A DNA stretch of 61,367 nucleotides from SAR92 bacterium BACL16 MAG-120619-bin48 (GTDB lineage Bacteria > Pseudomonadota > Gammaproteobacteria > Pseudomonadales > Porticoccaceae), in assembly GCA_001438605.1 (NCBI GenBank), contig LIDE01000019.1, positions 1-61,367 of the forward strand, given 5' to 3'. Positions 1 through 8,321 of the stretch are shown here, piece after piece. The position numbers and the translations under genes were made by a program. How positions within the stretch are numbered: the stretch's first letter is position 1; each line of letters opens with the position of its first letter. A model generated the notes under the pieces. The model searched no databases. It saw only the letters and a list, made by a program, of their open reading frames with translations, and was not told the origin of the DNA.

Positions 1-234
1 ATCCATACCTTCGCCACACTTACCTTCGCCTTTGGCCTTGTCCATGGCTTCGCCGCACTTACCTTCGCCACATTTTCCTTCGTTGTGGTGTGCTGCGAGG
101 TTATAGCCTGACTGCAATAGATCAGCTTGGAAGGGGTTTTCTGCGGCAGATAGGTTTGTCGCTGACAGTGCTGCAGTGGCAATAAACGCGGCGCTTATTG
201 CTGTGACCAGTGGTTTTGTAGTTTGATTTTTCAT
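1..234 (-). CDS. hvfA: HvfA-like RiPP metallophore precursor (3' end beyond the window)
   Basis: The reverse strand from the ATG at 234 encodes at least 78 residues and stays open at the window edge. It starts with a basic, then Ala-rich hydrophobic segment (about residues 1-32) that looks like a Sec signal peptide. A short linker and a Cys-containing repeat region follow, with EGKCGEGKCGE at about residues 54-64 and a further EGKCGEG near 73. Repeated EGKCG behind a signal peptide is the hallmark of HvfA-type precursors. In that family the cysteines are converted to copper-binding oxazolone/thioamide groups by the DUF692 (MNIO) enzyme HvfB with its partner HvfC. A ribosome-binding site GGAGAA lies 8 nt upstream. 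hvfB and hvfC, if present, should lie to the left of position 1. The family call is from motif recognition, and modification is inferred. Confidence 0.8.
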   Translation of the reverse strand, partial: MKNQTTKPLVTAISAAFIATAALSATNLSAAENPFQADLLQSGYNLAAHHNEGKCGEGKCGEAMDKAKGEGKCGEGMD

Positions 235-290
235 TCGACTTTCTCCATTGTTGGCGTGTGTTGCCAAGTTAACGTCCTTAGGTCCCGAGC

Positions 291-316
291 CACGACGGCG
301 TCCGGACAGGGGTTAG
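291..316 (-). promoter_or_regulatory. Possible ECF-sigma promoter for the hvfA-like gene
   Basis: On the minus strand CTAACC (complement of 311-316) is followed after 16 nt by CGTG (complement of 291-294). This resembles the GTAACC-N16-CGAA type of promoter that I recall for metal-responsive ECF sigma factors controlling related precursor operons. It would give a leader of roughly 50 nt before the ATG at 234. The match is short and no sigma factor gene is visible here, so this is tentative. Confidence 0.35.
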
Positions 317-383
317 ACCCAGCAATTAGTTAATAGTTTCACCCTATGTTCAGTATCTGGTTGGCCGTTCGCAAACCTGCGCG

Positions 384-3300
384 CTATATTCTGACGCGTC
401 GCAGCTGATCGTCGATCTCCTGCCAGCGTTTTTGCAGGCGTTTTAGCGACACTGGAACCCGGGTCTTTAGCTGTTGTGCAAACAAAGACACACGATATTC
501 CTCAACAAGCCAGGTAAAGTCTCGCAATGCACCTTCAATTTCAAGAGGGAGCGGCTGATCCTCTACCAAGGCCAGCTTACAAGGTGCCAGCAACTCGTGC
601 AACTCAGCGATATATTCGCGATCTTTGCTGGGTTGGCCGGCAACTTTTTCAAGCCGCACTTGAATTGCTTTTACGTATCTCGGGTACTGGGCGATCACTT
701 CGCTATTGGCTGCGGCCAGCGTATCCACAGAAAACAACCAATCGATTTGTTGGCGAATATCCTCTGCTGCGTAAATGGCCGGTAAGCCAAGAGTACGAAG
801 CTGCTTTTGCGCGGCATGAAGCGGGGTCAACAGGGACTCTATGGCGAGGCCGTAGCCTTGAGCAAGGCTAACAACCTGACCAATACCCGACTCAAATGCC
901 TGCTCGAATTGCTCTTTATCTCGGACAATTTTACCGTTTGGAAACAGCGCTTGTTGAAAACTGGCACGAATTAGCGCGTCGACAATACTCTGCCGCTCGC
1001 CTATTTTACTCGCCGTCAGCGCCAATTCCTTGCCGCGCAACAACTGCTTGCTGAGGTACTTAACTTGCTCACGACCTTTCAGCAGCATCAATCGAAGTTG
1101 CCCATCACGGCTCAAGCGCTCTGCTTGCAATGGATTGTCGATCACTTCAAGGGCGACAGACTCGCCGCAATCGCGCAGTGCTGGCCACGCCTTTATCGCC
1201 ATCTTTCCGTGAGCTAGAGCGACTTCTTGGGGTAACTCGTTAAAATCCCACTCAGTGATGCCTTGCCGCGAGGCACTTTTATCGGCCGCTTTTTCCAGTC
1301 CGCGGCTAATCTGCTGTTTAAACTCAAGCTGTAGTTTTTCCAAGCTGCGCGCCTTGGCGACAACATTTCCCCGCTCATCTTCCAGAATAAAATTCATCTG
1401 GTACCAAGGATCGAGATTCGCGCTGTTCCAGTGCTCTGGCGCGATAGAAACGCCCGTCACTCGCTGCAGATGCTCGCCTAATCTTTCCGTCAGTGGGCGA
1501 TCTTGGGCTTTCTCTTTGGCCAAGAAGCCATCAACATAGTCTGGAACAGGGACAAAGTTGCGTCGTGTCTGCTTGGGCAGACTTTTCACCAGCGCGATGC
1601 ATTTGTCCCGCAGCATGCCTGGCACGAGCCATTCAAAGAAGTATTTTGGCAACTGGTGTAGCAGGGGCAGCGGCACAACGACGCTTACACCGTCATCGCT
1701 GTGACTGGGTTCGAAATGATACTGCAGGGGGTAATTCACGCCATCGCACTCAACAGACTCTGGGAATTGCGCCTGTTCATCTTGGGAAAGGCCGCGTAGC
1801 AACAAATACTCTTTTTCGAGAAACAGTAATTTAGGCTGCTCTGCCTCTGCCTGTTTGCGCCACTTTTCAAAGGCCACAAGGTTGTAGATATCCGCTGGCA
1901 CGCGCTCATTGTAGAAGGCAAAAATTACCTGTTGCTCGGCGAGCAAGTCACGCCGACGGAAGCGATCTTCAAGGGCTTGCAGCTCTTCGACAAGCTGTTG
2001 ATTGTGCTGATAAAAGTGGCCTTTGCCACGATAGCCCTCCTCCACCAGCGCTTGTTGGATAAAAATACTGCGCGCTTCGTCTGGAGCAACTTGGCCGTAG
2101 ACACGATTTTTGTTTTCGACAATGGTTAAGCCAAACAGGGTCTGCCTCTCTTTGGCCATCACCTGACCAGACTTAACACTGTAGAAGGGTTCGCTGTAGG
2201 TTTTATTAACCAAATGGGCGGCCAATGGCTCGAGCCAATCTGAATCGATTTTTGCCACATCGAGGGCGAACTGCTTGGTCGTTTCCATTAAAGACCCGGC
2301 CATCAACCACTTTGGCGGTTTTTTACTCACACCGGAGCCTGGAAAGATAAAAAACTTGCGATTGCGCGTGCCGAGATACTCCCACTTTTCCTGAAGCATA
2401 CCGATTTGACCCAGCAGGCCAGCCAGTAGCGAGCGATGAACCGCTTCCGGCTCACTGGGCTGGGTGTTGTCAGTCAGTTTTAAGTCGCGACAGGCGCTGT
2501 GTATTTGGTGGTGCAGGTCGCGCCACTCCCGCATGCGCAGGTAAGAGACATAATTGCTTTTGCAATAGCGGCTAAATTGGTTGCTGGAGAGGGTTTGTCG
2601 CTGCTCTTCAAAGTGCCGCCAGAGATTTAACAGTGAGATAAAATCAGACTCAGGGTCCTGCCATTGCTTGTGGCATTGATCAGCCGCCTGCTGTTTGTCC
2701 GCTGGCCGCTCGCGAGGATCTTGGATACTGAGACCGGTGGTGATGATGAGCACTTCGGCGAGGCAGCTATTTTTGGCTGACTCGAGCAGCATCCGCGAAA
2801 AGCGTGGGTCCAGTGGTATATTGACCATCCGTTTGCCAAGGGGACTCAATTGGCCATCAGCAGTAACTGCCTGCAATTCTTCAAGCAATTTAAAGCCATC
2901 GCTAATCATTCGACTGTCTGGTGCGTCGACAAAGGGGAAGTTGCGAATATCGCCAATCTTTAAATGCAACATCTGCAAAATAACAGCCGCTAAGTTGGTG
3001 CGCACAATTTCCGGATCGGTAAATTCCGCTCGCGCGTTGAAATCATCTTCCCCATACAACCGGTAGCACACGCCTTCGCTGACACGGCCACAGCGGCCCG
3101 CGCGCTGATTAGCACTCGCTTGCGAGATAGGCTCAATCGGCAAGCGCTGTACTTTAGTGCGGAAGCTGTAGCGTGAAATACGTGCACGGCCAGTGTCGAC
3201 AACGTAGCGAATACCGGGCACTGTCAGGGATGTTTCAGCGACATTCGTACTCAGTACGATGCGGCAGCCACGGTGCGGCGAAAATATTTTACTCTGTTCA

Positions 3301-4304
3301 GCAAGGCTTAACCGCGCATACAGTGGAACCACTTCGGTGTGCGGTAACTGGGCGCGCTTAAGCGCAAGATTGACCTCGCGAATCTCCCGCTCACCGCTGA
3401 GAAAAATCAATATATCGCCGGGCTTTTCGTGTGCTTGAATATCTTGCACACAGTTCACAATGGTTTGATCGCGATCGCTGTCCACATCGTCGGGATCTTT
3501 ATAGATAACTGTTACGGGGAAGCTTCGTCCCGTAACTTCAACAATTGGCGCACCGTCAAAATGATTGGAAAACTTTTCTACATCGATGGTCGCAGAGGTA
3601 ATAATGATTTTTAAGTCAGGCCGCTGCGGCAGCAATTTTTTAAAGTAGCCCAGCAAAAAGTCAATATTCAGACTTCGCTCGTGCGCTTCATCAATAATTA
3701 AGGTGTCGTATTTGCTCAGAAAGCGATCGTGCTGAATTTCTGCGAGCAAAATACCGTCTGTCATCAACTTGATATAACTGTCGGGCGATGTCTGTTCAGA
3801 AAAGCGCACTTGATAGCCCACTGCACCGCCCACCTCCACCTGCAGCTCTTCGGCAATTCGGTTGGCTACAGTGCGCGCAGCGATTCTGCGAGGTTGTGTG
3901 TGGCCGATTAACCCTTTGACGCCGCGGCCCGCTTGCAGACAAATTTTCGGTAGCTGGGTGGTCTTGCCAGAACCGGTCTCGCCAGCCACAACAATGACTT
4001 GATGCTTTTGTATTAAGGCGGCAATTTCATCGGCACGGGCGCTGACGGGGAGGTCGGGAAAGCTGAATTTGGGCAGGCTCTCACTGCGCTGCTGCAGCTC
4101 GGCTTGATTACTGAGTAGCGCTGTGTGCCATTTTTCCCAATCGCGATCTATCACTTTTCCGCGCTGACTGGCCTGTTTTAGGGTAGCTAGCTGACGACTC
4201 ATACGATGACGGTTGCGGGTGGTTGTCAACGTATCGACAAGCGATTGAAGTTGCTTAAAATCACTCGCCGTCTGCGGCAGACCTCTGTTTTCGGTGTTGG
4301 ACAT
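384..4304 (-). CDS. hrpA: ATP-dependent RNA helicase HrpA
   Basis: A 1306-residue DEAH-box helicase, about the length of E. coli HrpA (1300). Walker A GETGSGKT lies near residue 108, DEAH near 203, and the QRAGRCGR helicase motif VI further on, followed by the helicase-associated and long DUF3418-type C-terminal regions. HrpA unwinds RNA and in E. coli rescues stalled or collided ribosomes. It begins 10 nt after the dnaQ stop and is probably the last gene of a run with the methyltransferase, rnhA and dnaQ. No strong terminator is seen between its stop and the hvfA-like gene. Confidence 0.97.
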   Translation of the reverse strand: MSNTENRGLPQTASDFKQLQSLVDTLTTTRNRHRMSRQLATLKQASQRGKVIDRDWEKWHTALLSNQAELQQRSESLPKFSFPDLPVSARADEIAALIQKHQVIVVAGETGSGKTTQLPKICLQAGRGVKGLIGHTQPRRIAARTVANRIAEELQVEVGGAVGYQVRFSEQTSPDSYIKLMTDGILLAEIQHDRFLSKYDTLIIDEAHERSLNIDFLLGYFKKLLPQRPDLKIIITSATIDVEKFSNHFDGAPIVEVTGRSFPVTVIYKDPDDVDSDRDQTIVNCVQDIQAHEKPGDILIFLSGEREIREVNLALKRAQLPHTEVVPLYARLSLAEQSKIFSPHRGCRIVLSTNVAETSLTVPGIRYVVDTGRARISRYSFRTKVQRLPIEPISQASANQRAGRCGRVSEGVCYRLYGEDDFNARAEFTDPEIVRTNLAAVILQMLHLKIGDIRNFPFVDAPDSRMISDGFKLLEELQAVTADGQLSPLGKRMVNIPLDPRFSRMLLESAKNSCLAEVLIITTGLSIQDPRERPADKQQAADQCHKQWQDPESDFISLLNLWRHFEEQRQTLSSNQFSRYCKSNYVSYLRMREWRDLHHQIHSACRDLKLTDNTQPSEPEAVHRSLLAGLLGQIGMLQEKWEYLGTRNRKFFIFPGSGVSKKPPKWLMAGSLMETTKQFALDVAKIDSDWLEPLAAHLVNKTYSEPFYSVKSGQVMAKERQTLFGLTIVENKNRVYGQVAPDEARSIFIQQALVEEGYRGKGHFYQHNQQLVEELQALEDRFRRRDLLAEQQVIFAFYNERVPADIYNLVAFEKWRKQAEAEQPKLLFLEKEYLLLRGLSQDEQAQFPESVECDGVNYPLQYHFEPSHSDDGVSVVVPLPLLHQLPKYFFEWLVPGMLRDKCIALVKSLPKQTRRNFVPVPDYVDGFLAKEKAQDRPLTERLGEHLQRVTGVSIAPEHWNSANLDPWYQMNFILEDERGNVVAKARSLEKLQLEFKQQISRGLEKAADKSASRQGITEWDFNELPQEVALAHGKMAIKAWPALRDCGESVALEVIDNPLQAERLSRDGQLRLMLLKGREQVKYLSKQLLRGKELALTASKIGERQSIVDALIRASFQQALFPNGKIVRDKEQFEQAFESGIGQVVSLAQGYGLAIESLLTPLHAAQKQLRTLGLPAIYAAEDIRQQIDWLFSVDTLAAANSEVIAQYPRYVKAIQVRLEKVAGQPSKDREYIAELHELLAPCKLALVEDQPLPLEIEGALRDFTWLVEEYRVSLFAQQLKTRVPVSLKRLQKRWQEIDDQLRRVRI

Positions 4305-4313
4305 GGTCTGTGA

Positions 4314-5033
4314 TCAATCGCTGTTGCGCAACCATACACAGGCCCCGCTCTTCTTGTCGATACCTTCAAGTCTCTGTTGATGCAGTGCAATCTCTGCGTC
4401 ACTGGCGCGGACAACTGTTAAGGCCGGACGATCTGCGGCAAGGCGACGAATAGCGCTCTTGCCACTAACCTCCCCCGAGTCGGATGCCTGCTGGTCACTC
4501 ATATTGAAATTGACTTGACCGCCAGTCATCAACAGATAAACGTCGGCGAGAATTTCCGCATCGAGGAGCGCGCCGTGCAAATCGCGCTGGGAGTTATCAA
4601 CGCCATAGCGTTTACAAAGCGCATCGAGATTGTTTTTTTGCCCCGGATGTTTCTGACGAGCAAGGGCAAGGGTATCAATAATGCGACAGCCGCTTTCTAT
4701 CTCGAGATATTTACCATTGAGTTTGGCAATTTCATGGTTGATAAAGCCGACGTCGAAGGGGGCATTGTGGATAATCAGATCGGCGCCATCAACAAAACTG
4801 AGAAACTCATGAACCACTTGACTAAAAACAGGTTTGTCGAGCAAGAACTCATCGGTGATTCCATGCACTTCCATGGCGCCTTCATCCACTTTTCGCTGCG
4901 GATTCACATACTGGTGATAGTGGCGGCCTGTGAGCTTGCGTCCGATAAGTTCAACGCAGCCAATTTCAATAATACGATGGTCCTGAGAGGTTTCTAAACC
5001 AGTCGTTTCTGTGTCAAGAACAATTTGTCTCAT
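4314..5033 (-). CDS. dnaQ: DNA polymerase III epsilon subunit (3'-5' proofreading exonuclease)
   Basis: A 239-residue DEDDh exonuclease. Exo I is DTETTG (D7, E9), Exo II is HNAPFD (D94 near residues 89-94) and Exo III supplies H153 and D158. The family uses these residues to hold two metal ions that remove mispaired 3' ends within the replicative polymerase core. The C-terminal tail after about residue 175 is the part that binds the alpha subunit in characterised homologs. It lies 32 bp downstream of rnhA on the same strand. The rnhA-dnaQ pair is conserved in enterobacteria too, though there the two genes are divergent. Confidence 0.97.
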   Translation of the reverse strand: MRQIVLDTETTGLETSQDHRIIEIGCVELIGRKLTGRHYHQYVNPQRKVDEGAMEVHGITDEFLLDKPVFSQVVHEFLSFVDGADLIIHNAPFDVGFINHEIAKLNGKYLEIESGCRIIDTLALARQKHPGQKNNLDALCKRYGVDNSQRDLHGALLDAEILADVYLLMTGGQVNFNMSDQQASDSGEVSGKSAIRRLAADRPALTVVRASDAEIALHQQRLEGIDKKSGACVWLRNSD

Positions 5034-5065
5034 AATATCTGCTGCTTGGGGTCGTCTTTTATGGG

Positions 5066-5497
5066 TTAGAGTTCGTCAATGCCGCGATTGGCCAACTGAT
5101 CCGCAATTTCGTTTTCGCGATGGCCGCTGTGTCCCTTAACCCAATGCCAATCAATGTCGTGGCCAAGAATGGCAGCATCGAGCTTCTGCCACAAATCCAC
5201 GTTTTTCACCGGCTGCTTACTGGCGGTTTTCCAATTGCGCTTTTTCCACGCCGGTAGCCATTCTTGGATGCCTTTTAAAACATAGGTCGAGTCTGAGGTC
5301 ACGGCTATTTTACAGGGTTCCGTCAGCGCAGCGATGCCCTCGATGACCGCAGTTAACTCCATACGATTGTTGGTGGTTTCACGCTCACCGCCAAACAACA
5401 TTTTTTCTTTGTCGCCGTAGCGCATCAAGACGCCCCAACCGCCAGGGCCAGGATTGCCGCGACAGGCCCCATCGGTAAATAATTCAACTGATTTCAT
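5066..5497 (-). CDS. rnhA: Ribonuclease HI
   Basis: A 143-residue type 1 RNase H with the four metal-binding acidic residues in place (D9, E47, D69, D133) and the HSGH loop near 123-126. The enzyme cleaves RNA in RNA/DNA hybrids such as R-loops and primers. Its ATG follows directly after the TAG stop of the upstream methyltransferase gene, which suggests translational coupling. The handle region (WKKRNWKT, about 84-91) is also present. Confidence 0.97.
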   Translation of the reverse strand: MKSVELFTDGACRGNPGPGGWGVLMRYGDKEKMLFGGERETTNNRMELTAVIEGIAALTEPCKIAVTSDSTYVLKGIQEWLPAWKKRNWKTASKQPVKNVDLWQKLDAAILGHDIDWHWVKGHSGHRENEIADQLANRGIDEL

Positions 5498-6343
5498 CTA
5501 GTTCTCGTTAGCTGTATGTCTTGTTAGCGAATGGCTGCTCTCTTTTCGCTCGGCGCTGTGCTTCAGCCCCTGCGTGACTCTGTAACCGGTCACTGCCGCT
5601 CGCCATGATTTTGCGGGGTTAATAATACCGCGTGGCACGCGTTTAATGGCGTGGATCATATAGAAATTCCCCATAGGCAGGCGAGCTTTTTGGCAGACCT
5701 TTTCCCAGCGGCTGTCGTGATCGATCCAATGAGGATAATTTAACGGCACATTATACGCCCCATGCTCCACCGCCATAACGTGAAAATTGAGCAGAGACAA
5801 CCAGTCAATAACCCGTCCAAGGCGCAAATTATGGAAGGAATACTGCGCGTGACCAAAGCACAATTGCATTGAAAATTTTGCCATTCCCATAGGACCATAG
5901 GGGTTGAATGCGCAGAGCAGAATATGGCCACCCGGCATAACGACTCGACTGGCTTCCGCCAAAACGGCTTTTGGCGACCGCGAAAACTCTAACGCATGCT
6001 GCAATAACAGCACGTCAATGGTCTCAGACATTAGCGGCAGCTCAACAAAGGTCGAGAGCGCTGAGTGAGCGCCCTCTAACTCATTGGGATGCATGCTAAA
6101 TCGATGAATATGGTTGAAGCAATCGAGCGTTTCCGGATCTGACGTGAGCCCCAAGCGCATTAACCGATACCCCGGCAGCTGTGAAAAGTGCTCTTCGATC
6201 ACTCTGCGCTCGCGCACCTGCAAATACCGACCAAAATCACTCTGCAACCAATGGCGCAGCGCTGGGGCTGTGTTCTCTAGGTCTTTCACCTGCAAGCGCT
6301 CACGGAGCGATTGAGCAGCATTTTTCAGAAGCGTAAAAGCCAT
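5498..6343 (-). CDS. YafS-like class I SAM-dependent methyltransferase
   Basis: A 281-residue protein with a methyltransferase 11-like core. The segment around residues 106-145 (LLLQHALEFSRSPKAVL, then RVVMPGGHILL) matches motifs IV to VI of class I methyltransferases. In E. coli, yafS lies between gloB and rnhA, and this gene occupies the matching place directly before rnhA. The substrate is unknown. Residues in the usual glycine-rich SAM loop are poorly conserved (a GLTSDPET stretch stands there), a feature I recall for YafS relatives. No gloB is found between it and mltD. Confidence 0.8.
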   Translation of the reverse strand: MAFTLLKNAAQSLRERLQVKDLENTAPALRHWLQSDFGRYLQVRERRVIEEHFSQLPGYRLMRLGLTSDPETLDCFNHIHRFSMHPNELEGAHSALSTFVELPLMSETIDVLLLQHALEFSRSPKAVLAEASRVVMPGGHILLCAFNPYGPMGMAKFSMQLCFGHAQYSFHNLRLGRVIDWLSLLNFHVMAVEHGAYNVPLNYPHWIDHDSRWEKVCQKARLPMGNFYMIHAIKRVPRGIINPAKSWRAAVTGYRVTQGLKHSAERKESSHSLTRHTANEN

Positions 6344-6479
6344 AGTATCTAATTAACCGTGGGTGAAGACCTATTATGTTCGCTGCGCTAACCAAAGACC
6401 AGCGTGCGATTTCTGTACAGCTGCCACATTAGCGAAGTGTCGCAGATCTCATTAATCCCCCGCAAGCGGAACTCTTTCG

Positions 6480-6508
6480 TTGTTTCGAGCGCGACTGATC
6501 GATACAAT
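6480..6508 (+). promoter_or_regulatory. Sigma-70-like promoter of mltD
   Basis: TTGTTT at 6480-6485 and TACAAT at 6503-6508 are separated by 17 nt and end 23 nt before the GTG start at 6532. The region 6344-6531 separates the divergent methyltransferase and mltD genes, so promoters in both directions are expected. Only the mltD one is clear. Confidence 0.5.
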
Positions 6509-6531
6509 TCCAAGCCCTAAATGCGACAAGA

Positions 6532-8124
6532 GTGCCCAGTTTGCCGTCAATCGCTTTTCATATTCAAGCATTCGCCGTTGGCACAGCTCTATTATTGGCG
6601 GGCTGCGCGCAGCTCTCTGATCAAACGACAACCGGAGTCGATAAGCAACCCGCTGTCCGACAGGTCGAAAATCAACGGCCAACTATAACGTCAGACGGCA
6701 GTGGCAGTTCTGCGCAGAATGACGAGCCTAATCGAGCAATTCTCACCGAACCAACAGATATGGACCTTTGGCAGCGGCTGCGTGAGGGATTCGCAATAGC
6801 GCCCACGACACTCCACCCAAGCGTTGAAGCTCAGCGCGACTGGTACCTTGAAAACCCCAGTTACCTAGAGACGGTTTTTGCGCGAGCACAACCCTATATA
6901 TTTTAAGTCACCGCCGAACTCGACAAAGCCGGCCTGCCACTTGAGTTAGCACTGCTGCACATTGTTGAGAGCACCTACGACCCGCTGGCATACTCACACA
7001 GCCACGCAGTGGGCCTGTGGCAGTTTATTCCCTCGACCGCCAAGTCTCTCGGTTTGCGCCGAGACCGCTGGTACGACGGCAGGCGTGACGTTATCTCATC
7101 GACGCAAGCGGCGATCACCTATTTAAGTAATCTCAATGGTATTTTTGACGATGACTGGCTTTTGGCATTGGCCGCTTATAATTCGGGACAAGGTTATGTC
7201 GGCCGGTCGATGGCGCGCAACCGAGCGTCGGGCAAGGAAACCGACTTTTGGTCAATCGATCTGCCGCGAGAAACACGCAACTACGTGCCTCAGTTACTTG
7301 CCTTAGCGGAGCTTATTGGCAATCCTGAAAAATATGAGCTGCAGCTGCCAGAGATGCCCAACCAGCCCTACTTCGAAGTCGTCGAAATTGATTCGCAAAT
7401 TGATCTAGGTAGCGTGATCAAGCTAACTGACACTGATGTTGCTGAGTTCACCCGGCTAAATCCCGCCTATCGCCGCGCGTTAACGCCTCCAACAGGCTCT
7501 CACACGGTGCTTCTACCTATTGGCAATGCAGGCCCATTACGCGAATTCTTAGCGTCCACAGACCCTAAAACGTGGATTCCTCACACGGAGTACACTGTTA
7601 CAAAAGGTGACACGCTGTCTCAGATAGCCAGTCGCTTTAAAGTTCCCACGCAGTGGTTGCGCACACGCAATGATTTAACCTCAGATCAGCTGAAAATTGG
7701 ACAGTTACTGCTAATCCCTCACGCCGGCGATGATAGCAGTTTTGCTTCGACCAGCCGCAGCAAGGTGCCCAACTACTATCATGTGCGCCAAGGGGATTCG
7801 CTCTGGAGCATCGCAAAGGCAAGTGAGACCAGCATTAAGAGGTTGCGAGAAATAAATAAACTCAGTAGCGATACACTGCAGGTTGGCGACCGGCTGCTGG
7901 TTGAAGGCAAACTCGACAAGGCCACCAACACTGCAGGCGATATAGAATCCGATAACCTGCGACGGCTCTCCTATCGCGTCAAACGTGGCGACTCGTTGTC
8001 GCGTATAGCGAGTAGATTTGATATTGCTATTCGCGACATCAGGCGCTGGAACAAATTAAGTCAAACTGCTCTCTTGCAACCTGGGCAGCGGCTAACGCTT
8101 TTTATTGATGGCCTGAAAATCTAG
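6532..8124 (+). pseudogene. mltD: Membrane-bound lytic transglycosylase D, interrupted by an in-frame TAA
   Basis: One reading frame from GTG 6532 to the stop at 8124 encodes a complete MltD of 530 residues, except for a single TAA at 6904-6906 (codon 125). Before the stop there is a lipoprotein signal (LLLAGC near residues 20-25). After it the frame resumes with LALLHIVES, where E146 is the expected catalytic glutamate, then GLWQFIPSTAKSLG, the AYNSGQGYV motif and three LysM repeats (around residues 345-388, 408-452 and 474-525). MltD cleaves peptidoglycan glycan strands at the outer membrane. The downstream fragment starting at GTG 7009 lacks E146, so neither half should be active alone. 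There is no frameshift. A recent nonsense mutation, a sequencing error or stop-codon readthrough are all possible. Confidence 0.85.
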
Positions 8125-8185
8125 CAAAAGCTGTCCAACGCAAAAGCTGCCACACATTTGTGCAGCTTCAGCTAAAAAGAAAGGA

Positions 8186-8249
8186 AGCCACAGAGAGGGA
8201 AAGCCACCGCGAGAGAAAGCCACCGCGAGAGAAAGCCTCCGCGAGAGAA
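8186..8249. repeat. Four tandem 16-bp repeats in the mltD-ppiD gap
   Basis: Units begin at 8186, 8202, 8218 and 8234. Units 2 and 3 are identical (AGCCACCGCGAGAGAA), unit 4 differs at one base and unit 1 at a few. A degenerate partial copy follows to about 8264. The array lies between the convergent genes mltD and ppiD. A 38-codon frame runs through it on the minus strand but shows no coding signs. Confidence 0.85.
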
Positions 8250-8289
8250 AGATAAAGAGAGGCTAGATCACAAAGAGAGGGAAAGAATA

Positions 8290-8312
8290 GGCTGGCCAGC
8301 TCTGGACCAGCC
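8290..8312 (-). terminator. Hairpin after ppiD, possible weak terminator
   Basis: GGCTGG (8290-8295) and CCAGCC (8307-8312) form a stem with further inner pairing. On the minus strand it is followed by a pyrimidine-rich stretch (TATTCTTTCCCTC). It begins 10 nt beyond the ppiD stop. The U run is poor, so efficiency is doubtful. Confidence 0.4.
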
Positions 8313-8321
8313 CCAACTGCT

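Noticed and set aside
4515-4997. 160-codon plus-strand frame opposite dnaQ
   Set aside because: An antisense shadow of a certain gene with all exonuclease motifs on the minus strand.
7009-8124. Independent gene starting at GTG 7009
   Set aside because: It is in frame with, and clearly the continuation of, mltD. The start codon falls inside the conserved transglycosylase domain and leaves out the catalytic Glu.
8186-8249. CRISPR array
   Set aside because: The 16-bp units are directly adjacent without spacers, and no cas genes are present.
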